From Orychophragmus violaceus (taxonomy: Eukaryota > Streptophyta > Magnoliopsida > Brassicales > Brassicaceae), in NCBI GenBank assembly GCA_030180135.1, contig CM058230.1, positions 15,873,082 to 15,937,081 of the forward strand: a DNA stretch of 64,000 nt. The letters are read 5' to 3'. The translations under genes and the position numbers were made by a program. Below the pieces are notes generated by a model. That model did no database searches, was not told the DNA's origin, and worked only from the letters and a program-made list of their open reading frames with translations. Positions 31,327-43,300 of the stretch are shown here, piece after piece (within the stretch, counting starts at the first letter, position 1; each line of letters opens with the position of its first letter).

Positions 31327-33840
31327 GTATTGGATACTGGTTGTGGCACTGATATTTGTTATAATATGCAGAGCCTGAGCAACAGTAGAACGTTGAAGGA
31401 AGGACAAGTGGAACTGCGTGTCTGGAAGGAGCTATGGATGCTGTCTCAGCCGTAGGGTTTTCACTTGTAGATGCCTTTGAGGCTTGGTTTTGTATTAAGT
31501 AATTGCTACAATGTACCTGCTTTAAGCAGAGTTGTCTTTCATTTTCTTGTAAGAATTTGAATGTTTTTCATTTTGATAAAAGACAAGTTTTGTTCTTTTG
31601 ATCTTAATGAAATATTAATTGTAGCACCCTATTCAAGGAATGAGTTTTATATCTTAAACCAAAGAGTGCCTAAAATGTAACATAAATACCGCAATTGGTT
31701 TAAATCTGATGAATTAAACCTGATTTTTCTTGGCATAAATGTTTTGGTCACATAGAGTAAGTCAGATTCAGAAACCCCATAGTTATGGACTTTTGGGCTC
31801 ATTTGATCGGACATCTTATGAGACTTGAATTCTGCTTACTGGACCAAAAGACAAAGGGCCCATCTTAGCCGAGCTAGAGAAAGGCCCAAAGGCTTATTGG
31901 ACCTTGAACATACTCATGTATGTGGCCCGATGAGCAGTAATGCCAGAGAAAATTTCCTGTACTTCATTATATTTACTGATTACTTCAGTGAGTATGACTG
32001 TGTTCATTTGATGAGACACGAGTCGGAATTCTTTGAAATGGTCGAAGGAGTTCCAGAATGAGGTATAGAATCTGAGTGACAGAAGTATTAAGACTCTGGA
32101 TTAGATCACGAGTGAGAATACTTGAGTCATTAATGGTGTGATCATCTGAATGAGTGTGAAGTCGTTTCACAGCTCAATTCTCCTGAAAACCTTGAGGTAT
32201 TTCTGTGAGAAAGAATCAGATCTTATTAGAAATGATTAAAGATGAGTCACACGAATCTTCCATGATATTCTTTAAGAATAACGCTCTAGAAATATCTAAG
32301 TTTACGCTGAAATAGTTCCACCAATATCAGTTGAAAGACACCACGTAAATGTGGATTGGAATCGATCCAAATTCGTCTTTACTGAGTATTTGTAGTTTTG
32401 CTACTTCACTGGTTGTCCTAGGGAAACCAAGGCTTGTTACTTTTACGTTCATTCTGTTTTCTAAGAAGGGAAGTTACTTTCCAAGAAGAACAGTGGGAGT
32501 AAAAGTATAACTCGAAGAAATTCGAGAAATACAGGAGGCTGCTCAACCTGTTGAGGGAGAGCAACGGATGGATTTACAGATTTCTGTAGAATCTACACCT
32601 GTAGAGCCTGAAGTTCGCAGATATGAATGAATCAGTCACTAATCCGAGAGTGATTTCTCGTCATTAGTTGAACCTGATGATCATTGAAAGTTCGCATGAT
32701 CTGATGATCATTGAAAGCGACGAATCTGCGAAATTCAAAGAAGCGAAAGTGAGCCCGGACTCCGAAAAATTACATTTTGTGTAAGTTAGCTTCATCGATC
32801 CATTCATGGATGGAAGCAAACATATCGGAGTTGGAATCTTCGTTCTGTTGAAGTAGTCAAGGTTTTGACTTGAACAGGAACGAAATGGAACTGTGCGTTT
32901 ACTAATAGATAAGTGGGAGCGATGTTGCATTTCTCATATTGTATGTCGATGACATACTGATTCTCGGAAATAACGTCCCAATGCTGCAGTCGGTAAAGGA
33001 CTGGCTTGGGAGTTGGTTTTATGATTGACATGGGTAAAGCCACGTAGTTCTTGGATTTTGGATCTAAAGATAGAGATCCAAAAGAGCTGGTAGGACAAAG
33101 TCAGGATTCTTAAATTGACAAAGTCCTACACGTTTTCAGCATTCCAAGAAGGGTTTTATGCCAATGTCACATGGCATTACGTTAAGCAAGATACAGTGTC
33201 CTACGATAACTGCTGAGCTTAAATGCATGGATGAGATTCCATATGCCTCGGCAATTGGATCTATCATGTATGCCATGAAACGTACTTGTTTGATGTTGTT
33301 TTAATGTTAAGCAAGACAAGTAAAGACCAGTCAAATCCAGCAAAGAATCACTGGATTGCCGTAAAGAATATCCTAAAATATTTGAGGAATACTAAGGATA
33401 AATTCTTGATTTACGGAGAAAGTGAGGTGCTACAAGTCGATAGAGTCTGAAAGGCAAGTTTCCAATAGACAAAGATAATTCCCGGTCACAGTCCGGCTAT
33501 ATCTTGTGTCTGACTGGCGGTGCAAGGCACTGTTGCTGACTCCATGACTTAAGCTGAACATTTCGCAGCTTGAGAAGCGGCGAAAGAGGTTGTTTGGAAA
33601 GAAGAGTTCATCACTGAACTTGATGTGATTCCCAGCATAGATGAGACTAGCTGCACATCAGAGGTCCAAACACCTTGAGGGTAGGTATAACCTATTCCGT
33701 GAGATAAATGACAGAGGTGTTAAGTAGATAAGCAAGTTTCATCGAATGAGAACGTTGCTAATCTATTAACGAAGCCACTCCTTATGCCTAAGCACGAGTC
33801 GCGGACTGTAGCTGTAGGATAAGTGAAATTAAGATGTAGT
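31327..33840 (+). pseudogene. degenerate copia pol (C2)
   Basis: Recognisable pieces in order: protease VLDTGCGTDICYNMQ (31330), integrase-like HVCGPMSSNARENF (about 31915-31960), RT palm VDDILILGN (about 32945), and RNase H/C-terminal remnants near 33500-33800. Stops, frameshifts and deletions occur throughout; no piece is longer than about 80 codons. It matches the intact polyprotein in C3 region by region. Confidence 0.85.
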
Positions 33841-34676
33841 CTTAATTTCAGTGGGAGTTTGTAAAGGGCTTTATTTAGTTGTTTTGAAAGGTTCATGTAA
33901 ACATAATATTTTATGTTTATGAAATTTATGATTTCTGGATTATTTTAACTGTGATATAAATAATCGTTCCAAAATGATTCATGTCATTATATATGGGCCA
34001 TCGAAGTACATGAGTATACTTGATCCTGAAACCCCATATTTAACGAAATGACATAAATCATAGTGTCCATAGTCGAAGGTTGTTGAAATTGGAACACCAA
34101 CAACTACTTGAGACTAGAGTGTGTTGAGACTTATGACCAAGTTTCGAGGGGTCATAGATGCGCGGCATCAAAGTCGACACATAGGTATATGTAGGGGAGC
34201 ATATGACCGGACATGGCCCGCTGATGAGAACTCTACAAGATATTAATATCTGTGTCATAAGAGGTTCTCATATACGACTATAGAGTATAGTCCTTAGACC
34301 TGAGTTCGCATGCATGTGGCTGCACATGGAGTGATGCGCTTTGATCATTGTCTAACGCTGTTTCGTAACTGGGAGCTATAAGGACCTTGGTTGGGTGTAT
34401 TATGAAGTGTGTAGTTCATAGTGATGGAACAAGATGGGATTTGTCCCTGCCGTTTAACGGAGGTAATATCTCTAGGCCAATCGGAGACTTGATAGCTGGT
34501 AAGAGAGTGGCCACTCCCAAACGGACTTGCCCAAGTCGTTTGCATTGTCAGTATCAAATCTGGTCCGATAAACATGGTCTGGCTATATAAGGATGACACG
34601 CATCTTGCCTTATGCCAGATTGAGATATTGAGACAAAAGGATTAGGGAATGTAGGATTCCAGTACAAGTGGGAGAT
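33841..34676 (+). mobile_element. C2 3' non-coding region and purine tract
   Basis: Homologous to 5649-6526 in C1 and to the minus strand of 39457-40313 in C3. In contrast to the ruined pol it is well conserved with C1, including the TATATAAGG box (about 34582). The tract AGTGGGAGAT precedes the LTR. Confidence 0.75.
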
Positions 34677-35324
34677 TGTTGGGAATGTCCTGAAATCTAC
34701 CGTACTATCTCTAGAAAGTATGATAAGTGTCGAGATCAGACATAAGTCATAAATACTGGGTGATCATGATGACTTGCTAGAGCCCGCTCATGATCTATAA
34801 GTTTAGGACTTATTACCAGTATTGTATGATCCCTAAGGGTCACACACCATAGCTAACGGGAAAGTTAAAATGGAATTAATACGGTAAGATGCAAAGGCAT
34901 TTACTGTATTGGTACAGAGAATTGGGCCAGACAAAATACAGGCTTTTGTCTGATTTGTGTCTTGGGCCCAAAAGCCTAATAGGCCATTAGTTTAATAACT
35001 TGGGCCCATATAAGGCAGAGGGAGGCGCAGCTTAGGGTAATTAATTCCCATCTGCGATTTTGATGAGCAGCCGTCCTCTCTCTCTCTGTTGATTCCGAGC
35101 TTGGTCTAGCAGCCTGATCCAATAGCTTGTAAGAGTGTGGATACCTAGGAGGAGCCGGTTTCTATCAGCTCTTGCAGATCTCTTCATTCCTTTGATCAAT
35201 CCGCTGCAATCACAAGGTAATTAATCTGATCTGTTTATGATTCAGCTGCAATCACCTAGATCCTAGATGATTATGTTCTAGGATGTAACCTGACAATTAC
35301 ACCATGAACTCACATAATCCTTCA
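34677..35324 (+). repeat. 3' LTR of copia C2
   Basis: 648 bp with the same ends as the 5' LTR, followed by target duplication GACCC. Confidence 0.92.
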
Positions 35325-35594
35325 GACCCGCCCCTTGCAACTGCTGCGTCACCTACAACTGCTGATCCTCCTGCTCTTACTGATTCATCTTCAAGTTCTG
35401 ACGACTCCGCAACATCAGAGGAGGAATCATCCGTTTATGCATCCGAAGATGATTCATCAGCTTCTGAGGAAGAGAACTTCACGGAGGTTTTATCCAAGAA
35501 GACCAAAAAGAAACAAAAACAGTTGCAAAACAAGGCAAACCAAAATAAGAGTGCCTCTAAAAGCACTCGGAGCACACGCTCCAAAACCCGCTAA
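35325..35594 (+). pseudogene. LINE ORF1, C-terminal part after C2
   Basis: The ORF1 frame resumes after the duplicated GACCC and runs to TAA-adjacent stop at 35594. It encodes an acidic Ser/Asp/Glu-rich stretch (DSSSSSDDSATSEEESS, FTEVLSKKTKKKQKQ) and a basic end (TRSTRSKTR). ORF2 begins 8 bp after the stop. Confidence 0.7.
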
Positions 35595-35601
35595 TCTCTT
35601 T

Positions 35602-38600
35602 ATGATAGACACTTTTTGTTGGAACATTAGAGGTTTTAATAAGTCAGTCCGGCGTCGGAATTTCAAGAAATGGCTCAGGCTTAGTAAAGACGATTTTGGT
35701 AGTCTAATAGAAACTCGGGTGAAGCTTCATCGGTCTCACAAATTTTTTCAGTCTACTTTTCCAGGATGGAACATTGAAACTAACTATGGTCATGCTGATC
35801 TGGGCAGAATCTGGGTTGTCTGGAAGTCTTCAGTGGTTGTTACAGTTGTCTCCAAGTCTGCTCAGATGATAACCTGTGTGGTCAAGCTTCCCCATCTTGA
35901 TGAGGAAATTGTTGTCTCGTTTGTTTACGCTTACAACTGCAAGTATGGTCGTAGAGAGTTGTGGAATGATCTGTCTCAGCTTGCGGGAAACCCTGTCATA
36001 GCTCCCAAACCTTGGATTGTTTTAGGGGATTTCAACCAATCTCTAAACCCTTCAGATTCTTCCTCCGGCATCTCTAGAATCACTCGTGGTATGGATGACT
36101 TCCGCAACTGTTTGATCGCAGCTGAGCTTTCTGATCTGACCTATCGTGGGAATCACTTCACTTGGTGGAATAAACAAGAGTCGAACCCCATTGCGAAAAA
36201 AATCGACAGGATCCTAGTGAACGACAATTGGCTTCTCCATTTTCCCCTTTCTTATGGCGATTTCAAGGACCCGGAATTCTCCGATCATTGTGCTAGTTGT
36301 GTTATCCTCGGAACTCCTGTGCAGCAGAAGTGGAGAGCCTTTAAGTTCTCAAATTTTCTTCTGAAAAATGACAACTTCATTGGCCACATTGCAGCGGCTT
36401 GGGACTCTTTTCGGGTTCATGGTTCTTGTATGTTCTCTCTGGTTAGGAAGCTTAAATTGCTAAAGGGTGTTATTCGGCAGTTTCACAAAGAAAATTACTC
36501 CGGCTTAGAGAAAAGGGTTCTGGATGCGGCTACTCACCTTGCATCCTGCCAATCTGATTTTCTCAGGAACCCGGTGCCTCAGCTTGCTTTGTTAGAAGAA
36601 CAGGCTCATGCTAGGTGGCTCGAGCTTGCTCTTGCGGAAGAGAGCTTCCTTGGTCAGAGATCCCGAGTAAACTGGCTTGCTAATGGTGACTGTAATTCCC
36701 CTTTCTATTTCAAAATGATCAACTCAAGAAGAGCGAATAACCAGATTCACTACCTTATTGATCAGACAGGGGCAAGGCTTGATACTCAGCCTGCTATTGC
36801 AAATCATTGTATCGACTTCTACAACCATCTTCTAGGAGGGCCTCCAACTACTCTATCTTCTGAGGACATCGAGCTAATTAGATCCCTCTCTCCTTTCCAA
36901 TGTATTGCAGACTTAAGGAACATGCTTACTGCTTTGCCTTCAGCTGAGGATATCAAATATGAAGTGTTTGCACTGCCGAGTAATAAAGCACCGGGGCCAG
37001 ACGGATATAATTCTGAATTTTTGAAGGCTGTTTGGTGTTTCATTGGTAATGATGTCACTGCTGCCATTCTTGAATTCTTCTCTTCGGGACAGCTTCTCAA
37101 GCAATGGAACTGTACTTCCATCACCCTGATCCCAAAAATTACCAATGCAATCAGAATCACAGACTTTAGACCCATATCCCTATGTAACGTTGTTTATAAA
37201 GTTGTCTCGAAGATTCTTGCTAGAAGGCTAGAGAAGATCCTGCCTTTGATGATATCCCCCTCTCAATATGCTTTCGTTAAAGGCAGATTACTAGTGGAGA
37301 ATGTCCTTTTGGCCACTGAACTTGTCCAGAAATTCAACCAGAAGAATGTCTCTAGCAGAGGCGTTTTGAAAGTGGATCTCCGTAAAGCTTTTGACTCTCT
37401 CCACTAGGACTTCATTATCACTGTTCTTCTCGAAGCCAACATGCCTAGTCTCTTTGTGGAATGGATTAAGCAGTGCCTCACCACCACTACCTTCTCAATC
37501 AACATCAATGGGGATTCTTGCGGCTTCTTTAAAGGAAGTAAGGGTCTTAGACAGGGAGACCCGATTTCTCCCTATATTTTCGTAATTGCAATGGAATTCT
37601 TTTCTAGGCTGCTCGAATCTAAATTCAATGCTGGAATTATTGGTCCTCATCCCCTTGCTACTGATCCTTCTATCACTCATCTTGCTTTTGCAGATGATGT
37701 CATGCTTTTATTCGATGGTAGGAGGAGCTCGCTACAAGGCATCACTGACACGCTGGAGATCTTCCATCGTATCTCCTGACTTGAGATGAACCGGGATAAG
37801 TCTGCATTATACTGCGCAGGTTTAAACCCAGAGGAGACCGAGGTTGTTTCTGATTTTGGCTTCACGACTGGAACGTTTCCTTTCCGGTATCTCGGCCTTC
37901 CTTTGATGCACAAGAAGCTGAGGAAAAACGAGTACTCTCCTCTTATTGATTCGATCAAGTCCAGGTTCAACCATTGGACTACTAAAGCTCTGACCTTCGC
38001 TGGTCAATTGCAGCTCATCTCTTCTGTGATCTACAGCTCTTTCAATTTTTGGAGCTCTGCTTTTATCCTGCCAAAAACCTGCATCAAGGAAATTGAAGCC
38101 TTGTGCAATCACTACTATGGTCTGGAGATATCACTCATAAAGGTGGGATTAAAGTCGCGTGGGAAATTGTTTGCCTTCCGAAAGAAGAAGGCGGTCTCGG
38201 TCTTCGGAACTTCAGCATCTGGAACAAAACTCTAAACCTGAAACTAATATGGTTTCTGTTCTCTAAGCCAGACTCACTTTGGGTCCAATGGATGAGGAAA
38301 CACATGCTTAAACATGATACCTTCTGGATTGCAGAACCGTCAAACCTTGCCTCATGGATCTGGAGAACGATGTTAAACCTTAGGCCTCTTGCCAAGCTCT
38401 TCCTGTGATGCTCTATTAATGACGGTGAACATGCCAGCTTCTGGTTTGATCACTGGATTGAAACAGGTCCTTTAATTGACTTGATTGGTCCTCTTGGTCC
38501 GTCTCTCTTGGGCATTAACCTCACTAGCACTGTTGCTGAGGCATGTCAAGCTGATGGAAGATGGCGACTCCCTTCACACAGAGCTCGCAACATCAACGTT

Positions 38601-38830
38601 GTTTCTCTCAGAACCAAGCTTCTTCACACGCCTCCCCCCACAGCAGGATCAGGAACGGACAATTTCTCTTGGGTCATTGAGGGTCACAGCTCTACTGATT
38701 TTTCAGCCAAGAACACTTGGGAAGTTCTGAGACCGAAGAAGCCAACTCTAACCTGGACGAAGACGGTGTGGTACAAAGGCCACGTTCCGAAACATGCTTT
38801 CAATTTTTGGGTCGCCCACCTGGATCGTCT
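35602..38830 (+). pseudogene. LINE ORF2 (endonuclease-reverse transcriptase), main part
   Basis: ATG 35602 begins CWNIRGFNKSVRRR, the N-terminus of an AP-type endonuclease (IVLGDFNQSL; KKIDRILVNDNW; EFSDHCAS). The reverse transcriptase follows: NKAPGPDGYNSEFLK, ITDFRPISLCNVVYK, VLKVDLRKAFDSL, GLRQGDPISPYIF and the catalytic HLAFADDVMLLF near 37681-37716. Stops at 37405 (TAG, probably from TGG), 37777 and 38406 (TGA) and a frameshift near 38115 disable it. The order of domains is unchanged. The frame is cut by C3 at 38830 and continues at 46560. In life ORF2 nicks target DNA and copies the LINE RNA. Confidence 0.85.
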
Positions 38831-39456
38831 TGTTGGAAAGTTTAGACTCTTGGTTCAATTCTCAGATTAGTTGAACCTACTAAACATGCATTAGATCTAG
38901 GTGTTCTTATTTAGAAACATATGATCTCACCTTTTACCTGTTTGTTTGCAGCGGAATTGAGAACAGGTCAATGATCAGGGAGATACACCGAGAGATGGAT
39001 CCTCCAAAGGCTCACACACGCAATCACCGGAAACTGGCTGCTAGACCACAAGGAGGCTGGCGCAGAGAGAGGAGAGAGGCGCGGCTAGGGTTGGGTTCAG
39101 GGAGAAGAGAATTGGCTTTTAGTCATTTAAAAGCCTTCTCTTTCCCTTTTGGGCTTTTGGGCCCAATCTGATTAAATTCCATTTAATCAGACCCATTAGT
39201 CTTTCTCTCTTAGTACGACAAATGCCTAGCACTTTTGTCGTACTTCTGCTAAGCCGTTCCAACATTATTTCCAGCTAGCTTAAGCGTGTGACCCATATGG
39301 GATCATACAATAAAGGCAATAAGTCCAAGACTTATAGATCATGAGCGGACTCTAGCAAGCCATCATGACCCCCAGCATTGTATGACTTATGTCTGATCAC
39401 TGACATACTCTTACGTTATAGAGACAGTACAGAGATTGCTGGACACAATTCCAACA
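38831..39456 (-). repeat. LTR of C3 (3' LTR in element sense)
   Basis: 626 bp, TGTTGGAAAG...AATTCCAACA. It contains a 66-codon ORF duplicated in the other LTR, which is not a gene. In element sense the purine tract CAAGTGGGAGATTG lies just before it (forward 39457-39470). Confidence 0.93.
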
Positions 39457-40313
39457 ATCTCCCACTTGAACTGGAATCTCTGTATTCATAATCCCTTTCG
39501 TCTCAATATCTCGATTAGTCATAAGGCAAGATTAGTGTCATCCTTATAAAGCCTAATCTTGTTCATCGGACTCTGATTTGATACTGACAATACAAACGAC
39601 TCGGGAAAGTCCGTTTGAGCATGGCCATGCGTTTTCCAGTATTCAAATCTCCGATTGGCCTAGAGATATTCACTCCATTTATATTGAAGGGACAAATCCC
39701 ATCTTGTTCCATCACTGTAAACTACTCATTTCATGATGTACCCAAACAAGGTCCTTATAGCTATCGCAGAACGATAGCGTTAGACAATGATCAAAGTGCA
39801 TCAGTCCATATGCAGTCACATGCATGCGAACTCAGGTCTAAGGACTATACTCTATAGTCGTAGTAAGAATCTCTTATGACACAGATATAAATATCCTGAA
39901 GAGTTCTTATTAGCGGGTCTTGTCCGGTCGTATGTTCCCAACATACACCTATGCACTGACTTTGATGCCGAGCATCTATGACACACTGAGACTTTGTCAT
40001 AAGTCACGTACCAATCCAATCTTGCACGGTTGTTGGTGTTCCAATTTCAACAACCTTCGACTGGGGACAGGATGATATAAAACATTTATCAAATATAGGA
40101 TCTCATGATCAAGCTAAATGACTTCGATGACTCAAGATCAAATCATTTACTTCGATGACCTATAAAATGGTTCATATCATTTTGGAACGATTATTTCATC
40201 ACAGTTAAAATAATCTTGAAATAATAATTTCATTAAAACATAAATAATAATGTTTTACAAGAACATATCAAATAACTAAAATAAAGCTCACAAAACTCCC
40301 ACTCAAATTTAGA
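39457..40313 (-). mobile_element. C3 3' non-coding region
   Basis: About 860 bp between pol stop and purine tract, homologous to the same region in C1 and C2. The 67-codon ORF of the other two copies is broken here. Confidence 0.75.
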
Positions 40314-43300
40314 TTACATTTCAATGTTTCTAATGCCTACAGCTTCAGTCAGGAACTCGAGCTTAGGCCTTGGGAGTGGCTTTGTCAACGGATCAGCGAC
40401 ATTATCATCTGTCGGAACTCGGCTGATCTTGACTTCCTTTCTATTAATGATGTCACGTATCAAGTGATATCTTCTTTGAACATGCTTGGATTTCTGGTGT
40501 GATCTTGGTTCCTTTGCCTGAGCTATAGCACCATTGTTGTCACAAAATAGTGCCAGAGGCTCAGCCGCATCTGGTATCACACCTAGTTCCATAATGAACT
40601 TTCGAATCCAAACAGCTTCCTTCGCTGCTTCTGAGGCGGCGATATATTCAGCTTCTGTAGTGGAATCAGCAACGGTGTCCTGCTTGGAGCTTCTCCAACT
40701 TACTGCACCGCCATTCAGACAAAAGACATAACCGGACTGTGACCGGAAATCATCTGTGTCTGTCTGGAAACTTGCGTCCGTGAATCCACTGACTTCAAGC
40801 ACATCACTTCCACCGTACACTAAGAACTTATCCTTAGTATGTCTTAGATACTTCAAGATGTTCTTTACGGCAATCCAATGGTTTTCACCTGGATTTGACT
40901 GGTATCTACTCGTCATGCTCAATGCGTAAGCAACATCAGGACGAGTACAGATCATGGCATACATGACAGATCCTATTGCGGATGCATAAGGAATATTCTT
41001 CATGCGCTCAAGCTCAGCAGCCGACGTAGGGCTCTGCTTTTTGCTTAGCGTCGTGCCATGTACCATTGGCGTGAAGCCCTTCTTGGAATCTTTCATGCTG
41101 AATCTTTGTAGGACTTTGTCAATGTATGAGTCTTGACACAAGCCTATCAGCCTCTTAGGTCTATCCCGATAGATCCTAATTCCAAGAACGTATGCGGCTT
41201 CACCCATGTCTTTCATGGAAAAACAACTTCCAAGCCAGTCTTTTACAGACTTCAGCATTGGAATGTCGTTTCCGAGAAGCAGTATGTCATCAACATACAG
41301 AATAAGAAAAACGATTTTGCTCCCACTAGTTTTCTTATACACGCATTGTTCTTCTTCGTTTCTGATAAAGTCAAATTGCTTGATCGCTTCATCAAAACGA
41401 AGATTCCAGCTCCTCGATGCTTGCTTCAATCCATAAATGGATTTATGAAGTTTGCATACTTTCCCAGCATTCTTTGGATCTATGTAACCGTCAGGTTGCG
41501 TCATATACACATCCTCTTCCAGAATACCATTCAGGAAGGCGGTTTTCACGTCCATCTGCCAAATTTCATAATCATGAAAAGCTGCAGTTGCTAGTAGAAT
41601 CCGAATAGATTTCATCATAGCCACCGGTGAATAGGTTTCATCGTAGTCCACACCGTGAACTTGTCTGAAACCTTTTGCCACCAACCTGGCTTTATAAATC
41701 TGGACATTTCCATCCACGTCAATCTTCTTCTTGAAGATCCATTTGCACTCGATGGCTTTTACACCAACGGGTAAGTCAACCAACGAAAAGACTTGGTTGA
41801 CCGACATGGAGTCCATTTCGGAATCAGTGGCCTTGCGCCACTTAGAGGAATCTGGGCCCATCATGGCTTGATTGAAGTTCGATGGTTCATCACCATCAAT
41901 GATCAAAAGATCATGACAGTCAGTCACGAGAAATCCCTGATATCTCTCGGGTTCGTGACGGATCCTCCCGGATCTTCGAACTTCAGGTACTACAGGTTCA
42001 GGCTCTACAATTTCTTGTAGATCCTCCTGCTGCTCTTCCTCATTAGGTTGAGCAGTATCCTGTTCATCTTGAATTTCTTCAAGCAGTACCTTACTCCCAC
42101 TGTCTTTCTTAGAGAGAAACTCTCTCTCAAGAAAGTTACAATCCCGGGCAACAAAGATCTTGTTCTCGGAACGTAGATAGAAGTAATAAGCCTTGGTTTC
42201 CCGTGGATAACCAATGAAGTAGCATTTATCAGATTTTGGTGTAAGCTTATCTGAGATTAATCTCTTAACATAGGCTTCACAACCCCAAATTCTTAGATAA
42301 GACAGCACTGGAACTTCTCCAGTCCATAATTCATATGGTGTCTTTGCTACTGCTTTTGATGGCGCTCTATTTAGAGTGAACACTGCTGTTAGCAGAGCAT
42401 ATCCCCAAAGGGATATTGGAAGGTCTGTGTGACTCATCATAGATCGAACCATATCCAATAAGGTCCGATTTCTCCTCTCAGACACACCATTCCATTGAGG
42501 TGTTCCAGGAGGAGTGAATTGGGATACAATCCCACACTCTCTCAGATGATCACTGAATTCTTGGCTTAAGTATTCTCCTCCTCGGTCGGACCGAAGAGCC
42601 TTAATGCTTTTGCCAAGTTGGTTCTGTACTTCATTTTGGAATTCTCTGAACTTCTCAAAAGATTCAGACTTATGTTTCATTAAGTAAACATATCCATACC
42701 TACTGAAATCATCAGTAAAGGTAATGAAGTACTGATAGTTTCCTCTTGCATTTGTGGACATTGGGCCACACACATCAGTGTGTATCAGGCCCAATAAGTC
42801 ACTGGCCCTCTCGTTAGGTTTATTAAAGGGGGCCCGTGTCATTTTGCCCATCATGCAGGATTCGCATTTCTCACATGACTCAAAGTCAAATGAGCCAAGA
42901 AGTCCATTCGAATGGAGCCTCTTGATGCGTTTCTCGCTGATGTGCCCTAAACGACAATGCCATAGAAACGTTCGGTTTTCCTCATTAGGTTTAAACCGTT
43001 TTGTATTGATGTTATAAATTGGCGCGGATTGATCGAGTATGTAAAGCCCATTCGTAAGAGGGGCCGAACCATAGAACAAATTGTTGCGATTGAAGGAACA
43101 TAATTTATTCTTAACTGAAAAATCATAACCTTCCAAATCCAACAAAGAAATTGAAATAATATTTCTGCTTATAGCAGGTACAAAATAACAATTATTAAGT
43201 TCTAAAATCAATCCCGAAGGTAAAGACAACAAGTAAGTTCCTACAGCTAGTGCTGAAACTTTCGCTCCATTCCCAACTCGTAGTTCCACTTGTCCTTGCT

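Larger units (their letters stand above)
28201..35324 (+). mobile_element. Ty1/copia element C2, gag-bearing, pol decayed
   Basis: A full-length insertion into LINE ORF1. Perfect 5-bp target duplication GACCC at 28196-28200 and 35325-35329. LTRs are 648 bp each with only two differences seen by eye. A tRNA-iMet primer-binding site, a long leader, an intact gag and a 3' region with purine tract are present. Protease, integrase and RT sequence is recognisable but full of stops and indels. Near-identical LTRs with a ruined pol imply recent movement in trans. Confidence 0.92.

Noticed and set aside
38971..39171. Identical 66-codon ORFs at 38971-39171 and 46069-46269
   Set aside because: They are the same position of the two identical LTRs of C3 and antisense to the element; not genes.
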